From: Euprymna scolopes
Lineage: Eukaryota; Mollusca; Cephalopoda; Sepiida; Sepiolidae
Direction of reading: 5' to 3'
DNA: 56,676 bases
Assembly (NCBI GenBank): GCA_024364805.1
Contig: CM044496.1
Location: 131,401,931 to 131,458,606 of the forward strand
The notes below the pieces were generated by a model, which was not told the DNA's origin, searched no databases, and saw nothing but the letters and a program-made list of their open reading frames with translations. Of the stretch, positions 1 through 10,100 are shown piece by piece (the stretch's first letter is position 1; each line of letters begins with the position of its first letter). Made by a program: the position numbers and the translations under genes.

Positions 1-439
1 TTCACTATTTTCACGAAATTTCTGACACACCTAGAGATACTCAGACATTTTTTTATCATCCAGAGCGCGCGTATCCTATTGTGTTAGCTTTTCAAATCCA
101 CACTAGCTTTTCTGTCTCACTTCATGGCGAGGAAGTAAATAATACAATTTGGATTTTAATTGAATCAGGGGAAATAACTGCAAAACCATATATACAGTTA
201 TTTCCCTTGATTTCTTGAAATTTAGCTTTTTTTTGAATTTCGGTTACTAATTATTAATTTGATGTTTGGTGAAATATTTTTTTATCATAACCTGTTAAAA
301 ATCTTACTGAATCGGAATGTGTAAGATTTGTAAGCGTATCTTTGGTGGTTTCTGATTTTTTGTGTGCGACAGGAAGATAAAACAACTTTCATTTATATAA
401 TTTTTTTAACAGTTTGTGTTTGTACTTATTTAAGTGATG
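1..439. other. AT-rich intergenic DNA, nothing recognised
   Basis: No coding stretch, splice-site pair or repeat end was recognised here. Confidence 0.4.
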
Positions 440-950
440 CTCAGCTGGGTAGAGGCATTGGTGGTTATCATTCTCCATCTATCTCTCTTCTTCAAGACAT
501 TCATGAATTCATTGTTGCTCATCACTAATGATGTTGCCCAGGTGTTCAGACTGTCCATGTAGGTTTCTCACTGTCGTCCTCTGCTTCTTTTACCCTCGAT
601 CTTTTCCATCAAACTAATCCGTTTTATTATGAACCTCATTTGTCCTTTTCATACTGTTCTTATTAGAGACCTTTCTGTGTTTGCCATTTCTAGTATCTTG
701 ATTTGTTTTCTTTTCTGCCGAGGATATCTTCAAAATTCTCAGGAAGCAAATTTCAGTTGCCTCCACTTTGTTCCTCGTGCTGTTGGTGATTGTCCAAAAC
801 TCACAACCATATAAAAGAAAAGATTATACATAAGTTCGGGGTAATCTGAATTTGGTGTCTATTTTAATGTTTCTGTTGGTCATGACTGATGACAGTTTCT
901 TGAAGGTGTCTTTGGCTTGTGTTTGTATAGCCTTTTAAAATCTTGTCTTT
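440..950 (-). mobile_element. LINE reverse-transcriptase C-terminal remnant
   Basis: The minus strand gives fragments typical of the C-terminal end of endonuclease/reverse-transcriptase LINEs: LYGCEFWTI (about 815-780), then FLRILKISSAEKKTNQDT, then GKRSRGRQ (about 600-570) and MSNNEFMNVLKKRDRWR (about 525-470). Frames shift between pieces, so it is an old, 5'-truncated copy. Only the region after the catalytic palm remains. The clade was not resolved. Confidence 0.6.
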
Positions 951-1002
951 ATCTTTTTATATTTTTGTTTTTCACTAAAAAGTTGTTTTTTTTCTCTCAA
1001 AT

Positions 1003-1114
1003 TAGATTATTGTATTTGTTATATCAATAAATATTTATTAATATTCAATATATCTTATTTTTTTATATTATTGCATTTCTATTATCAATACATATACCAT
1101 TAATATTCAATGTA
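1003..1114. repeat. Minisatellite, units 1 and 2 (~60 bp)
   Basis: Two diverged units share TTATTGYAT, then TATCAATA, then ATTAATATTCAAT. A third unit with the same order lies at 2388-2463, on the far side of a mariner insertion. The three units were probably contiguous before the transposon landed at a TA inside the array. Confidence 0.65.
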
Positions 1115-2387
1115 TTAGGTTGAGAAGAAAGTTCTTGCAGAATTTTTAATTTTGATTTCAAATGATATATTTTTAAATAAGTTTTTGTTATAATACCTTT
1201 ACTTTATATATCATTTTAAAAGAGTTTTCCGCTCTATCTAATCGTTTGAATTACAATAATTTTAAAACAATTATTTCTTCTTTTCAGAACGTCGAATACA
1301 AGATGGAAAAAAGTAAATTTGCACAATTTTCTTATTTCAATTCAAGCTAGGCTGAAAAACTGCTGAAACAGTCCGCGATATCAATGAAGTATTTGGCCCA
1401 GGAACCACTAATGAATGCACAGCACAATGATGGTTTAACAAATTTTGTGGCGATGTTAAGAGTCTTGAAGATAATGAGCAGAGTGGTCGGCTATCGGATG
1501 TTCATAAAAATCAATTAAGAGCCTTAATCGAAGCCAACCCATGCACAACTGTTCGAAAAATTGCTTCTGAATTAGACATAATGTGTATAACAATTTCCAA
1601 CCACTTGAGAGATTAAAAAAACAAAAAAATGATAAATGGGTGCCCCAAGAATTGAATGACAACCAAAAGAAACATTGTTATGAAGTGTCATCTTCCCTTC
1701 TTTCACGCAACAAGAACGACCCGTTTCTTAACTAGGTTCTGACTTGTGATGAAAAGTGGATTCTTGATGACAGCCAGTGATGCTCAGCTCAGTGGTTAGA
1801 TGCCAACAAAGCTTCACAACACTTCCCGAAAACAGAGTTGCACTAAAAGAAGGTGCTGCTGATCGTTTGGTGGTTGCAATTGGTCTCATCAATTAGTTTT
1901 TTGAATGCAGGCGAAACTATTACGGCAGGGAAATACTGTCAACAAATGAATGAAATGCATCAGAAACTTCAACAACACCACCCAGCATTAGTTAAAAGAA
2001 AAGGGCCAATTCTCCTCTACAACAATGCCTGACCATACATTGCTAAACTGACCTTGCATAAGTTGAACGAATTGGGCTACGAAACTGCCTCATCCACCAT
2101 ATTCTCCAGACCTCTTACCAACCAACTACCACTTTTTCAGGCATCAACAATTTTCTGTGTGAGAAATGCTTCAAAAACCTAAGCAATATAAAACATGCCT
2201 TAAATGACTTCATCACCACTAGAACACAACATTTTTTTGTTACTGGCATAAATACACTTGTTTTGCGTTGGCAAACATGTGTTGATTCTGTTGATGCTTA
2301 TTTCGATCAATAAATTTTTGTTTGAGTCGAGATATGTTCATATCAATTTAAAAGTTAAAAACCATAAGAACTTTCTTGTCAACTTGA
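1115..2387 (+). mobile_element. mariner (DD34D) transposon, decayed
   Basis: This is 1273 bp, flanked by TA on both sides (1113-1114 and 2388-2389). The terminal inverted repeats begin TTAGGTTGAGAAGAAAG on the left and, read inward, TCAAGTTGACAAGAAAG on the right. The plus strand encodes a mariner transposase relic: MEKSKFAQFSYFN near 1303, the first catalytic region TCDEKWIL near 1745, and KLNELGYE with SPDLLPTNYHFF further on. The second and third catalytic aspartates look changed (LLHDN to LLYNN, and PTDYHFF to PTNYHFF). Several frame changes and stops are present. It is dead and old, and it resembles the SETMAR/Hsmar-like mariners. Confidence 0.85.
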
Positions 2388-2463
2388 TAATTTATTTATT
2401 TTATTTTTTTAGATTATTGCATTCATTATATCAATAAATATTCTATTAATATTCAATGCAATT
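2388..2463. repeat. Minisatellite, unit 3, split off by the mariner
   Basis: It repeats the order AGATTATTGCAT, ATATCAATAAATATT, ATTAATATTCAATG seen at 1003-1114. It gives an internal reference for the empty site of the mariner. Confidence 0.65.
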
Positions 2464-3779
2464 ATAAAATTCAAAATTACATTTACCCATGAAAAATAAC
2501 CATTGTTTTTAGATAATTTTCTTTAAAAATTATCTTTGGAATTATTTCTAAGTGGACATTCGCAATTGACAATTTTTTCCCATGACAACTTTGTTATTCT
2601 TTTAGATCAGAAGTTTCCAGAGTACAAGTCATGGGACATATGCAGCCCACCAGGGTCTTTAATCCGGCTGGCAGAGCTCTTATGGAAAACATTAAAAAAT
2701 TCAGAAAAAATTTTGAAAATGGAAATGTGTAAAAATAGTGTAGCGTTTTTTGTTTTGTTTTGTTTTTTATGCAGAAAAAGGATCAAAGAATGAAGTTTTG
2801 GAGCACCAGTTCCACTAAAAATCAAACTAATTGGCAAAACATTAAACACATCCTCTTGTACATGTATACTGCATCATTATCTTGACTCTGCTGTCGGCCT
2901 TCACATTTATTTGTCTTCTGCGCCTACGCATTGCATCCAAGACAAGTTTCTCTTTTTAAAAAAGGTTAGGGCTTACTTAATAAAGTCGAACTACTACAAT
3001 AGTAACTTTTTAACAGACCCCTTCCTCATCGCATTATGATTATGATAGAAATGCACCAATTTCATGCTTCTAAATCTAATACTAACAAATAATGTTAAGA
3101 GTTAAAAGGATTTTTAAATGTTAATTTTTTAACAAAAAATTCTGCACCGATTCAGACTTTGGAAATAAATGGTCTGTTAATCCTGTTTTATAGTTATGTA
3201 TTAGTGTACATGTTTCGGTTTCAACATGCTTTTTATCAAGCATCTGAATTACCTTTTTGTTTTGCTTAATACTTCTCCATTTCCACAACAGAAATATGCA
3301 TTTTTATTTATTTAGCTTCCAACACATCTTAACCTAAGGTATGGGTCAATATAGTATTCTTCTTTCCAAAATTTCTGAAGATAAAACATTTGTCAATAGA
3401 CTACAGTTATGGTTGTGAAGTGGCCTATAGTATAGGATGTTGTGATATGAATACAAATTTTAACATAATCAGTTTATATACGGAACACCAATAAAATTTG
3501 TATGAAACAAACATGGATCTATACAAATTTGGCAAGAGCTGTGATTCTTGACATAGCAAGGTAAGCACAGGAGCCAAGCTGGTTATTCAAGAGACCTTGA
3601 TTCAGGTTCTCTACTAAGATGTGTAGATCTCTAGTTTTATAAGAATCAGCCCCAAACTGGTATGAGTCCAGACCAATATTGTGTCTAGTTATTTCTTTAG
3701 TCTTTTCACCAGCCTCTCCCTAAATATCACTATCTTTTATTTTCTTCAAATCAGAAATTTCACTGATCAGCACGCTTAT
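2464..3779. other. AT-rich non-coding DNA; possible old hAT-like scrap
   Basis: No gene was found. Around 2610-2680 a stretch (GGGACATATGCAGCCCACC) resembles the ends of common hAT-type non-autonomous elements, but no clear terminal repeats or target duplication were found. The rest is unassigned. Confidence 0.3.
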
Positions 3780-4055
3780 CCTATTAAATTTTTCCAACTT
3801 TGGAAATAACCTCATATTATCTTGATTCTTCAGACGACTGACCTCCACTTTCTAATAGTTTCTATCCTTGGACCATTTGCCTTTGGAATTCCATTCTTGT
3901 TCCCGGCTGCACCAATATGCAGAAATATAAATGTAATGTGAACAAACATTTTGCTGCACAACATACCACATAGGATGTCACCTAATCACAATATCCCCTT
4001 ACACCTCATAGGCAATATGCAATGTTTAGAGTGAATAAAAGTTTTTTTAAAAAAA
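3780..4055 (+). mobile_element. LINE family B, 3' tail
   Basis: It shares an ordered 3' end with copies at 18715-18890 and 40785-40925: AATGTAATGTGAACAAACA, a cytosine-rich stretch, then GGAGTGAATAAAA-type sequence ending in A-rich DNA. Only the last few hundred bases of the element are present, as expected for 5'-truncated LINE insertions. Confidence 0.6.
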
Positions 4056-5439
4056 TAATTTAAAAACAAGGAAAGTGTGTTATAAAACCTAAAATCCGTC
4101 TCTTTGGGGCATGGCAGATGATGGTTACCTGTGAAGAGAGCATCAAAAATGATATGCAAAAAAACACTTCTAGATGAAAAAATACATGCTCAAACCAAAA
4201 GGTCACAGTCCTGTCATGGCCTGTAATGTTCATGAAACAAAACCAGAATAAATTATATGAGTAAAAAGAAAATGATTGTTGCAATTTGCAATATATAATA
4301 AATGTTTACAAAAAAAAAAAAAAAAAAAAGTTAAATTTTACATTTTATTCATGTGTCTACTTAACCATTCTCTTCATTTGCATGTTTAAATTTCAAAGAA
4401 ACTTATACAATTGTACATGTGGGTGGGTTCAATCAGAGAGTGAAAAATTATAACAAATTCTGGTAAATTCTGATAAAAGATTAAATTTTTTAGGAAACAT
4501 TTTATTAATGAAAAGGACAAGGAAAAAAATGAAAAAAAATAACAAAATCTCATAAAAAAAACATCTGATCCTTTCCAGAAAAGAAACATCAGAAATGATA
4601 AAAAATTAAGAGAAGAAGAAATTTGTATGTTGGACATATGGATTTTGCAATAAGATAGAAAAAAATTGTAAGGTAAAAGTTTTAACCAATAAATGAAATA
4701 TTTTTATTTTACTTCTACTTACGTCTCAATTCATACATCTAACATAGAAATTTCTACTTTTATCATCATAAAAGGATTTCTAACTTTTTTTTTTTTTGTT
4801 ATTATTTCTGACATTTCTTGGTACTTATGCAGTTAATGACCCATTTTTCCATGAATGTTTCCTTGGCATATTCCAACAGCTTATGTAAGCCACTGAAATG
4901 TGGCGAAATGCTCAGTCAATAAAAATCATCCAACCAGACAGCAATACAAATGTAATGTTAGAATAAAATATTAGTTTTAATTATGCAAAACTTTTAATCA
5001 TTAAAAATATAATGTGACGTTTTTCCAAGTTCTATTTGGAAATCGGGGAACCCGATTGCAAAGATAATATATTGTGTGCCATCAGTTCGGAACACATCGT
5101 GACTGATTAGAAAAACTTCCTACAAGACATTTGCCAGGAACATTTCCTTAGAAATCCATAGCAGATCGAAGGCGAAACTTTAACCTTTCCCATAATAAGA
5201 AAGTTCTGCCAGGGACCACCTCCCAACCTTAACAGAAAAAAAAATTTTTTTTTTTTACAAAATATAAAAAATAATCTTTTCATACAAATCCTTTGCAAAA
5301 AAAAAAAAATTTTTTTAATTTATAAAAATAAAAAAATTACCAAAAAATACTTCTGAGAGAAAAAAAAAAAAGAAAAATGTTTTCAAAAACTTTTCCTACA
5401 AAACAAAAGACAAGTGAAATATTCATGGTCCCTCGTGAG
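4056..5439. other. AT-rich non-coding DNA with A/T runs
   Basis: Long A and T runs (4310-4330, 4788-4798, 5240-5350) with no supported exon. The short open frames read through A/T runs and have low-complexity composition. Confidence 0.4.
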
Positions 5440-6135
5440 TACACAGTAAACAAGGCATAAAAAAAATGACTAAGTTTGGCATTCCCCCCCTCCCTCCCCA
5501 TTTAGCTCCAAAAGTCCTCAGGGGATGTCAAATCCTGGTGAAAATGAACAAACAGTGCAGTTTTAGGCCTTAATATGTAAATTTGAGTCCTGCACTATGC
5601 AAAAAGAGAAATGACTAAGTCCATCATTTGCTCCCCCTTCCATTTAACCCCATAAGTCCCCAAGACCTTAACATATTTAAATTTGAGTTCAGCACCATAC
5701 AAAATTACTAAATAGACATACACAGAAAATTTTGGACAAATATGGTAAAATAGTCCCAAAAATGGAGTGTTTTTATTAGCCCTAAAAGAGCCTAGGACAC
5801 ATCCAAGTGTTATCATGAAGTATAGACAAACAAAATTATATAGAAATCAGTTAGTTACAATTTTTCAGAAAGTTTTATAAAAATCTAAGGCATCAATTTT
5901 TTTTAATAAGCACAAAAGTGTCAATTTTAGTCATTTTAACCCGAAAGGCACCCCTAGGGAGGCAACCGAAGTTTTCCCGGAAAATCCGTTCTGTTACTTT
6001 TTACTCATATCATGTTTAATGTTTGTGCAAAATTTAAAAAAATTCCAAGGCGTAGTTATTGAGAAAAGTGCAGACGGACAAACAGACACGTGAATTTACA
6101 GGTCCATCCTCCTTTTGTCGGGGACTCCAAAACAA
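5440..6135 (+). repeat. Dispersed repeat family R, copy 1
   Basis: About 690 bp matches 43435-44125 in the same orientation, from AAATGACTAAGT through CTCCAAAAGTC to the shared right part TTATTGAGAAAAGTGC and the end CTCCTTTTGTCG. Inside both copies a ~130-bp segment (AAATGACTAAGT to TTTAAATTTGAGT) is duplicated in tandem, so the duplication predates dispersal. The right end (…CGGACAAACAGACAC) resembles 3' regions of invertebrate non-autonomous retroelements. The class is unresolved. Confidence 0.7.
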
Positions 6136-6836
6136 GTTTTCATTTGTTGCTACACATTATTTAAACAAAAACTAAATATATATTTCTTTATGAAACTTAT
6201 CAAAGTTGACTTTGTATTTTTATTTTTCTTCATTGAAATTACTATATGAGATAAATTTTTTTTCTGTCTTGTTTTTTTTTTCCTCTCTCTCTCTCATGTT
6301 TAAAAATTTGACCAGAGCTCGGCATATTCTCGTGGTTTACATAAGCTGCCAGAATATGCAAGTCAACATCACAGAAAAACAGGTCGTTCACTGCATAAGT
6401 ACTCATTTCTCCTCTGAAGAAGATTAAAAAAGCCTTTAAGAGCTTTTATCATTTTTTTTCAGTCACTTTTTATTCATAAAATGTTTTCTCTAAAATACAT
6501 ATCTTTATCTGCCAATTAAAGAAATAAATTTTCGTAAAAAAATAAATAAAAAATGTACACTTTAAAAATAGTCTACAAACATTTTCTTTAAAAGGTAAAC
6601 AATCATTACATTAAAAAAAAAAAAAAAGACACTCCTAAAAGGAAACAATGTGAAAATAAATAAATTTAGTAAAATTCAACTGCATGAAACCGTTAGTCTA
6701 AAAAGCAAAGCCTGAATACCAGAGAAAGGGGAAGTAAAATTTTTAAAAATAGAAAAAAAACGAAAGAAAAAGGAAAAAAGAAACTGCAAAATAGCTTTCG
6801 TTATAGGTGAAATGTTGCCAACTGAAAGAGACTTAC

Positions 6837-7146
6837 CTGAGCAAAGCATAGCGGGACAAAAGCCATGTAGTAGGCTGTCAACATGGAGTTGAACAACACC
6901 TGCTTGACTCTGTTGTTAAAGTCCTGCTTGAGACACTCAACCTCCTCGCGCACAATGTCGGGAGTGAGCGTGCAGTTGTGAAAGAGGACATTCTCCTCGT
7001 TGTTATTATCACGAGATGTTTTGTGTTTTTGTGTCGAAGAAGAAGAGAGGGAGATGCATTTATCGACCACTTGACACGGCCAGACGAGAGATTTCTGGAA
7101 AACTGGCTTTACAGTAAATCCAAACAGAATCAGGTAAGTTGCCAAA
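6837..7146 (-). CDS. TMEM39A: TMEM39 exon 5
   Basis: 310 bp, acceptor TTGATTTCAG and donor CAG/GTAAGT. The first base completes the proline codon of CYP. It encodes LATYLILFGFTVKP, a polar loop rich in Ser, Lys and Asn (the variable loop of the family), then the conserved EEVECLKQDF and VLFNSMLTAYYMAFVPLCFAQ segment. It ends in phase 0. The next exon (human STQYYDMRW region) was not found at 1-6836. Confidence 0.92.
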
Positions 7147-10100
7147 CTGAAATCAAATGAATACATTAAAAGAGAGGAAACAAAAAAACTTGAATCTTAT
7201 CAATTACATTCCTGAATTTTTGAGATGAGGATTAATTATTTGGATTCTTCAGACTACGGTTCTTATCTTAAGTGTGATTTTCACAATGTTTCACTCGATG
7301 TAACCTCCAACCTTTTTCAGGTGCATCTTATCAAACTCAGGAATCTTTCTGTGAAACTTTAGAATCTGCATGGAATTTCAAATAGAACCCTTTATTTAAT
7401 CTACAGTGGGGTAGTATGAGCATGTGGCATAGATAAAGTACTTCAGTTGTAAAGTTACATTTTTTCTGGAAGTTAAAGGTTCAATCCTCAGTGTTGGCAT
7501 CACTCAAAAATACAATTGTAAATTACTTCGGATTTCTACCTGATCATGGCTGATGGAACAAGAGTATCTTACCCTCGCAGATTAAATAAAGGGTTCCATT
7601 CAAAATTCCATGCAGATTCCCCGAATTCGACAAGATATACCTGAAGAAGGTTGGAGGTTATATCAACCAAAACATTATGAAAAAAAAAACACTCAAGATG
7701 AAAACAGTAGTCTGAAGAATCTATGGATTTCAGTTCGTTATTGTTTTGCTAAATACACAACCTGAAATACTCGAAACATTCATTTTAAGTAATAAGCATT
7801 TAATTCATAACTTTGTTGTTTATACAGCATAATCATATTGACACACCGGTTTCTGTTAGATCACCAAAGTTAAACAACATTGAACCTGGCCAATACTAAA
7901 ATGGGTGACCATTTGGTAATGATGCTGTATGTGCTTAGAGCCTGGAAAGGAATGGGCACTTCCAGACTACTCTTGCCCAACACACACTGCATGAAATAAT
8001 GCAGCGCCCCCACAACACCGAAGGATTAAGGGACACATCACAAAACCAAAGTTTTCATAATTCTAATACATTCTATCTTTTAAATGTGACCATAAAGAAA
8101 GGAAAAGAAATCAAATTTTCACTTATAATTTAAAAACACATTGTAATTTGCTGAAAATAAAATCAGTCCCGCTAAAGAAAAAGTTGAACACAAAAGCTAA
8201 ATATTTGTCCAGGAAATAATATTGTCAAGAAGTTTTATTTTTATAAAAGAAAATCTTGTTTTAAAAGATTAATGGAAATTCAAATATTACAACAAAAATC
8301 TTGCAAATTTGACTTATTGTTGATTTATCTCCCTTTGTTTCTTGATATTGTTTTCAGTATGGCGATGTGAGAGTCACTTCTTGATTACTCATAAAATTTT
8401 ATTTTCTTACTTAAAAAAAACAAAAAAAACTACTTGATCAATTTATGTAATTTTTGGAATATGATTGTTTCATGGAGTTCTTGACAAGAACCAAATTAAT
8501 TTAATCAAATTATTTAATTTAAAAATATCTTATGACTTATTATCTACTGCAGACATATTTCATACACATTTATCGATATAAAAATAGATAAATATTTTTT
8601 TTTACATCTAAAATAAAAGTACATTAGGATTCTGTTTTGAGTCTGTTGCCTTTCATTTTTGTCGTAGAAGCAATTTCCAGAGAGTTTCATATCAGTTGTC
8701 TGGAAGAGATGCTGTATGCTGATGAACCTTAATGTGTTGTCTATTTAAAATATATCAATGATACATTTTTTTTATTATTATTCATATAGTTGAAATTATT
8801 GAATGTGAAAGGTAAAGGATTTTTCCAAAAGCCAACAACTATCAGATGAAACATTTACTAGAAGTTGATTTGAATATTTTTATTCTATTAATGTCTGAGC
8901 AATTTCTTTTTAAACATTTGAGCAGATATTTAAAAGGGGAAATCCCCAAAGAGGCATGACAAATGAAAAATAATAAACTTACGGGTAGCACAAGAATAAG
9001 CAGTTGACCAATGAATATCGAACAACTACATGATAAGCTGTCCAACAGAAGGTGCCGAGAATTCCAAGGACAAATATCAATTTGATAAATTGAACCAACC
9101 AATAAAAAATACAATTCCTATTTTTAGAGCCATATACCTGTAAACAGAAAATAAAATAGTCACAAAAATTTTTTTAAAGTCATGAGCAAGTTGCTTGAAT
9201 TTGTAATAAATCAACAAGGTGTAAACCACATCAGCTAAAACAATCTTAATGACAAGCAATGTAGATTTTGTGTTTGGGTTCTTCAGACTACAGTTTTCAT
9301 CTTGAGTATTATTTTTACAATGTTTCACTCAATGTAACCTCCGGCCTTCTTCAGGAATATTTTGTCAAATTCGAGAATCTGCACGGAATTTCAAACAGAA
9401 TCCTTTATTTAATTCACGAGGGTAGAATGCTTTTGTTCCATCAGTCATGATTGGGTATAAGCATGGCCCACTAGGCCATGGTATAAGTCCTTTGCAATTG
9501 TATTTTAAGTGCTGTCTGCACCAAGGTTTGAACCTTCAACATCCAGAAGAGTGTAACTTACAACTGAATTGTACTAAGTACTTTATCCACTACGCCAATG
9601 CTTCTTGTCTGCAAGGACTCATGGTGTAGTGAATAAAGTGGATTTTATTTTTTTTTTAAACTGGAAGCTATAAAGTCATTGCTTATTACAAGTTTGAGTG
9701 TTGAATATATTTCTTGAAGGAGTCACTATTTTATAAAAGAACATTAATTTTGAGCAAAAAATGTGATGTTTGTTTTGACAAAATAAACCTGTAAATGTAG
9801 TTTACAAAACTGTCGTCGATTTCTAAGTAAACAGGCAACAGCCACTGCTGGCTTATCGCTTATAATCGAGCAATTAAGTCAAACTGTTTACCTTCATTAA
9901 AAAGGGGGTTCATTTTTTTTTCAGATGGGATAAACAAAATTGCAACTACCAAAAGAGAAATAAACATAGAATTATCATTTTAATGCATAAAAATGATAAA
10001 AAGATTGATTTGCTTACAAGTTGGGATGCGAAAAAAATTTTTTTTTTAAATATTCAATACTCATCATATTGAAGTCTTATTTTTAAGATAACAAAAACAA

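Noticed and set aside
6290-6420. Minus-strand open stretch with an AG site, considered as TMEM39 exon 6
   Set aside because: The residues (STYAVNDLFFCDVDLHILAA) do not match the conserved region that should follow exon 5.
6978-7160. Plus-strand open frame MKEDILLVVIITRCFVF
   Set aside because: It is the antisense of TMEM39 exon 5, whose minus-strand reading matches a known protein and has proper splice sites.
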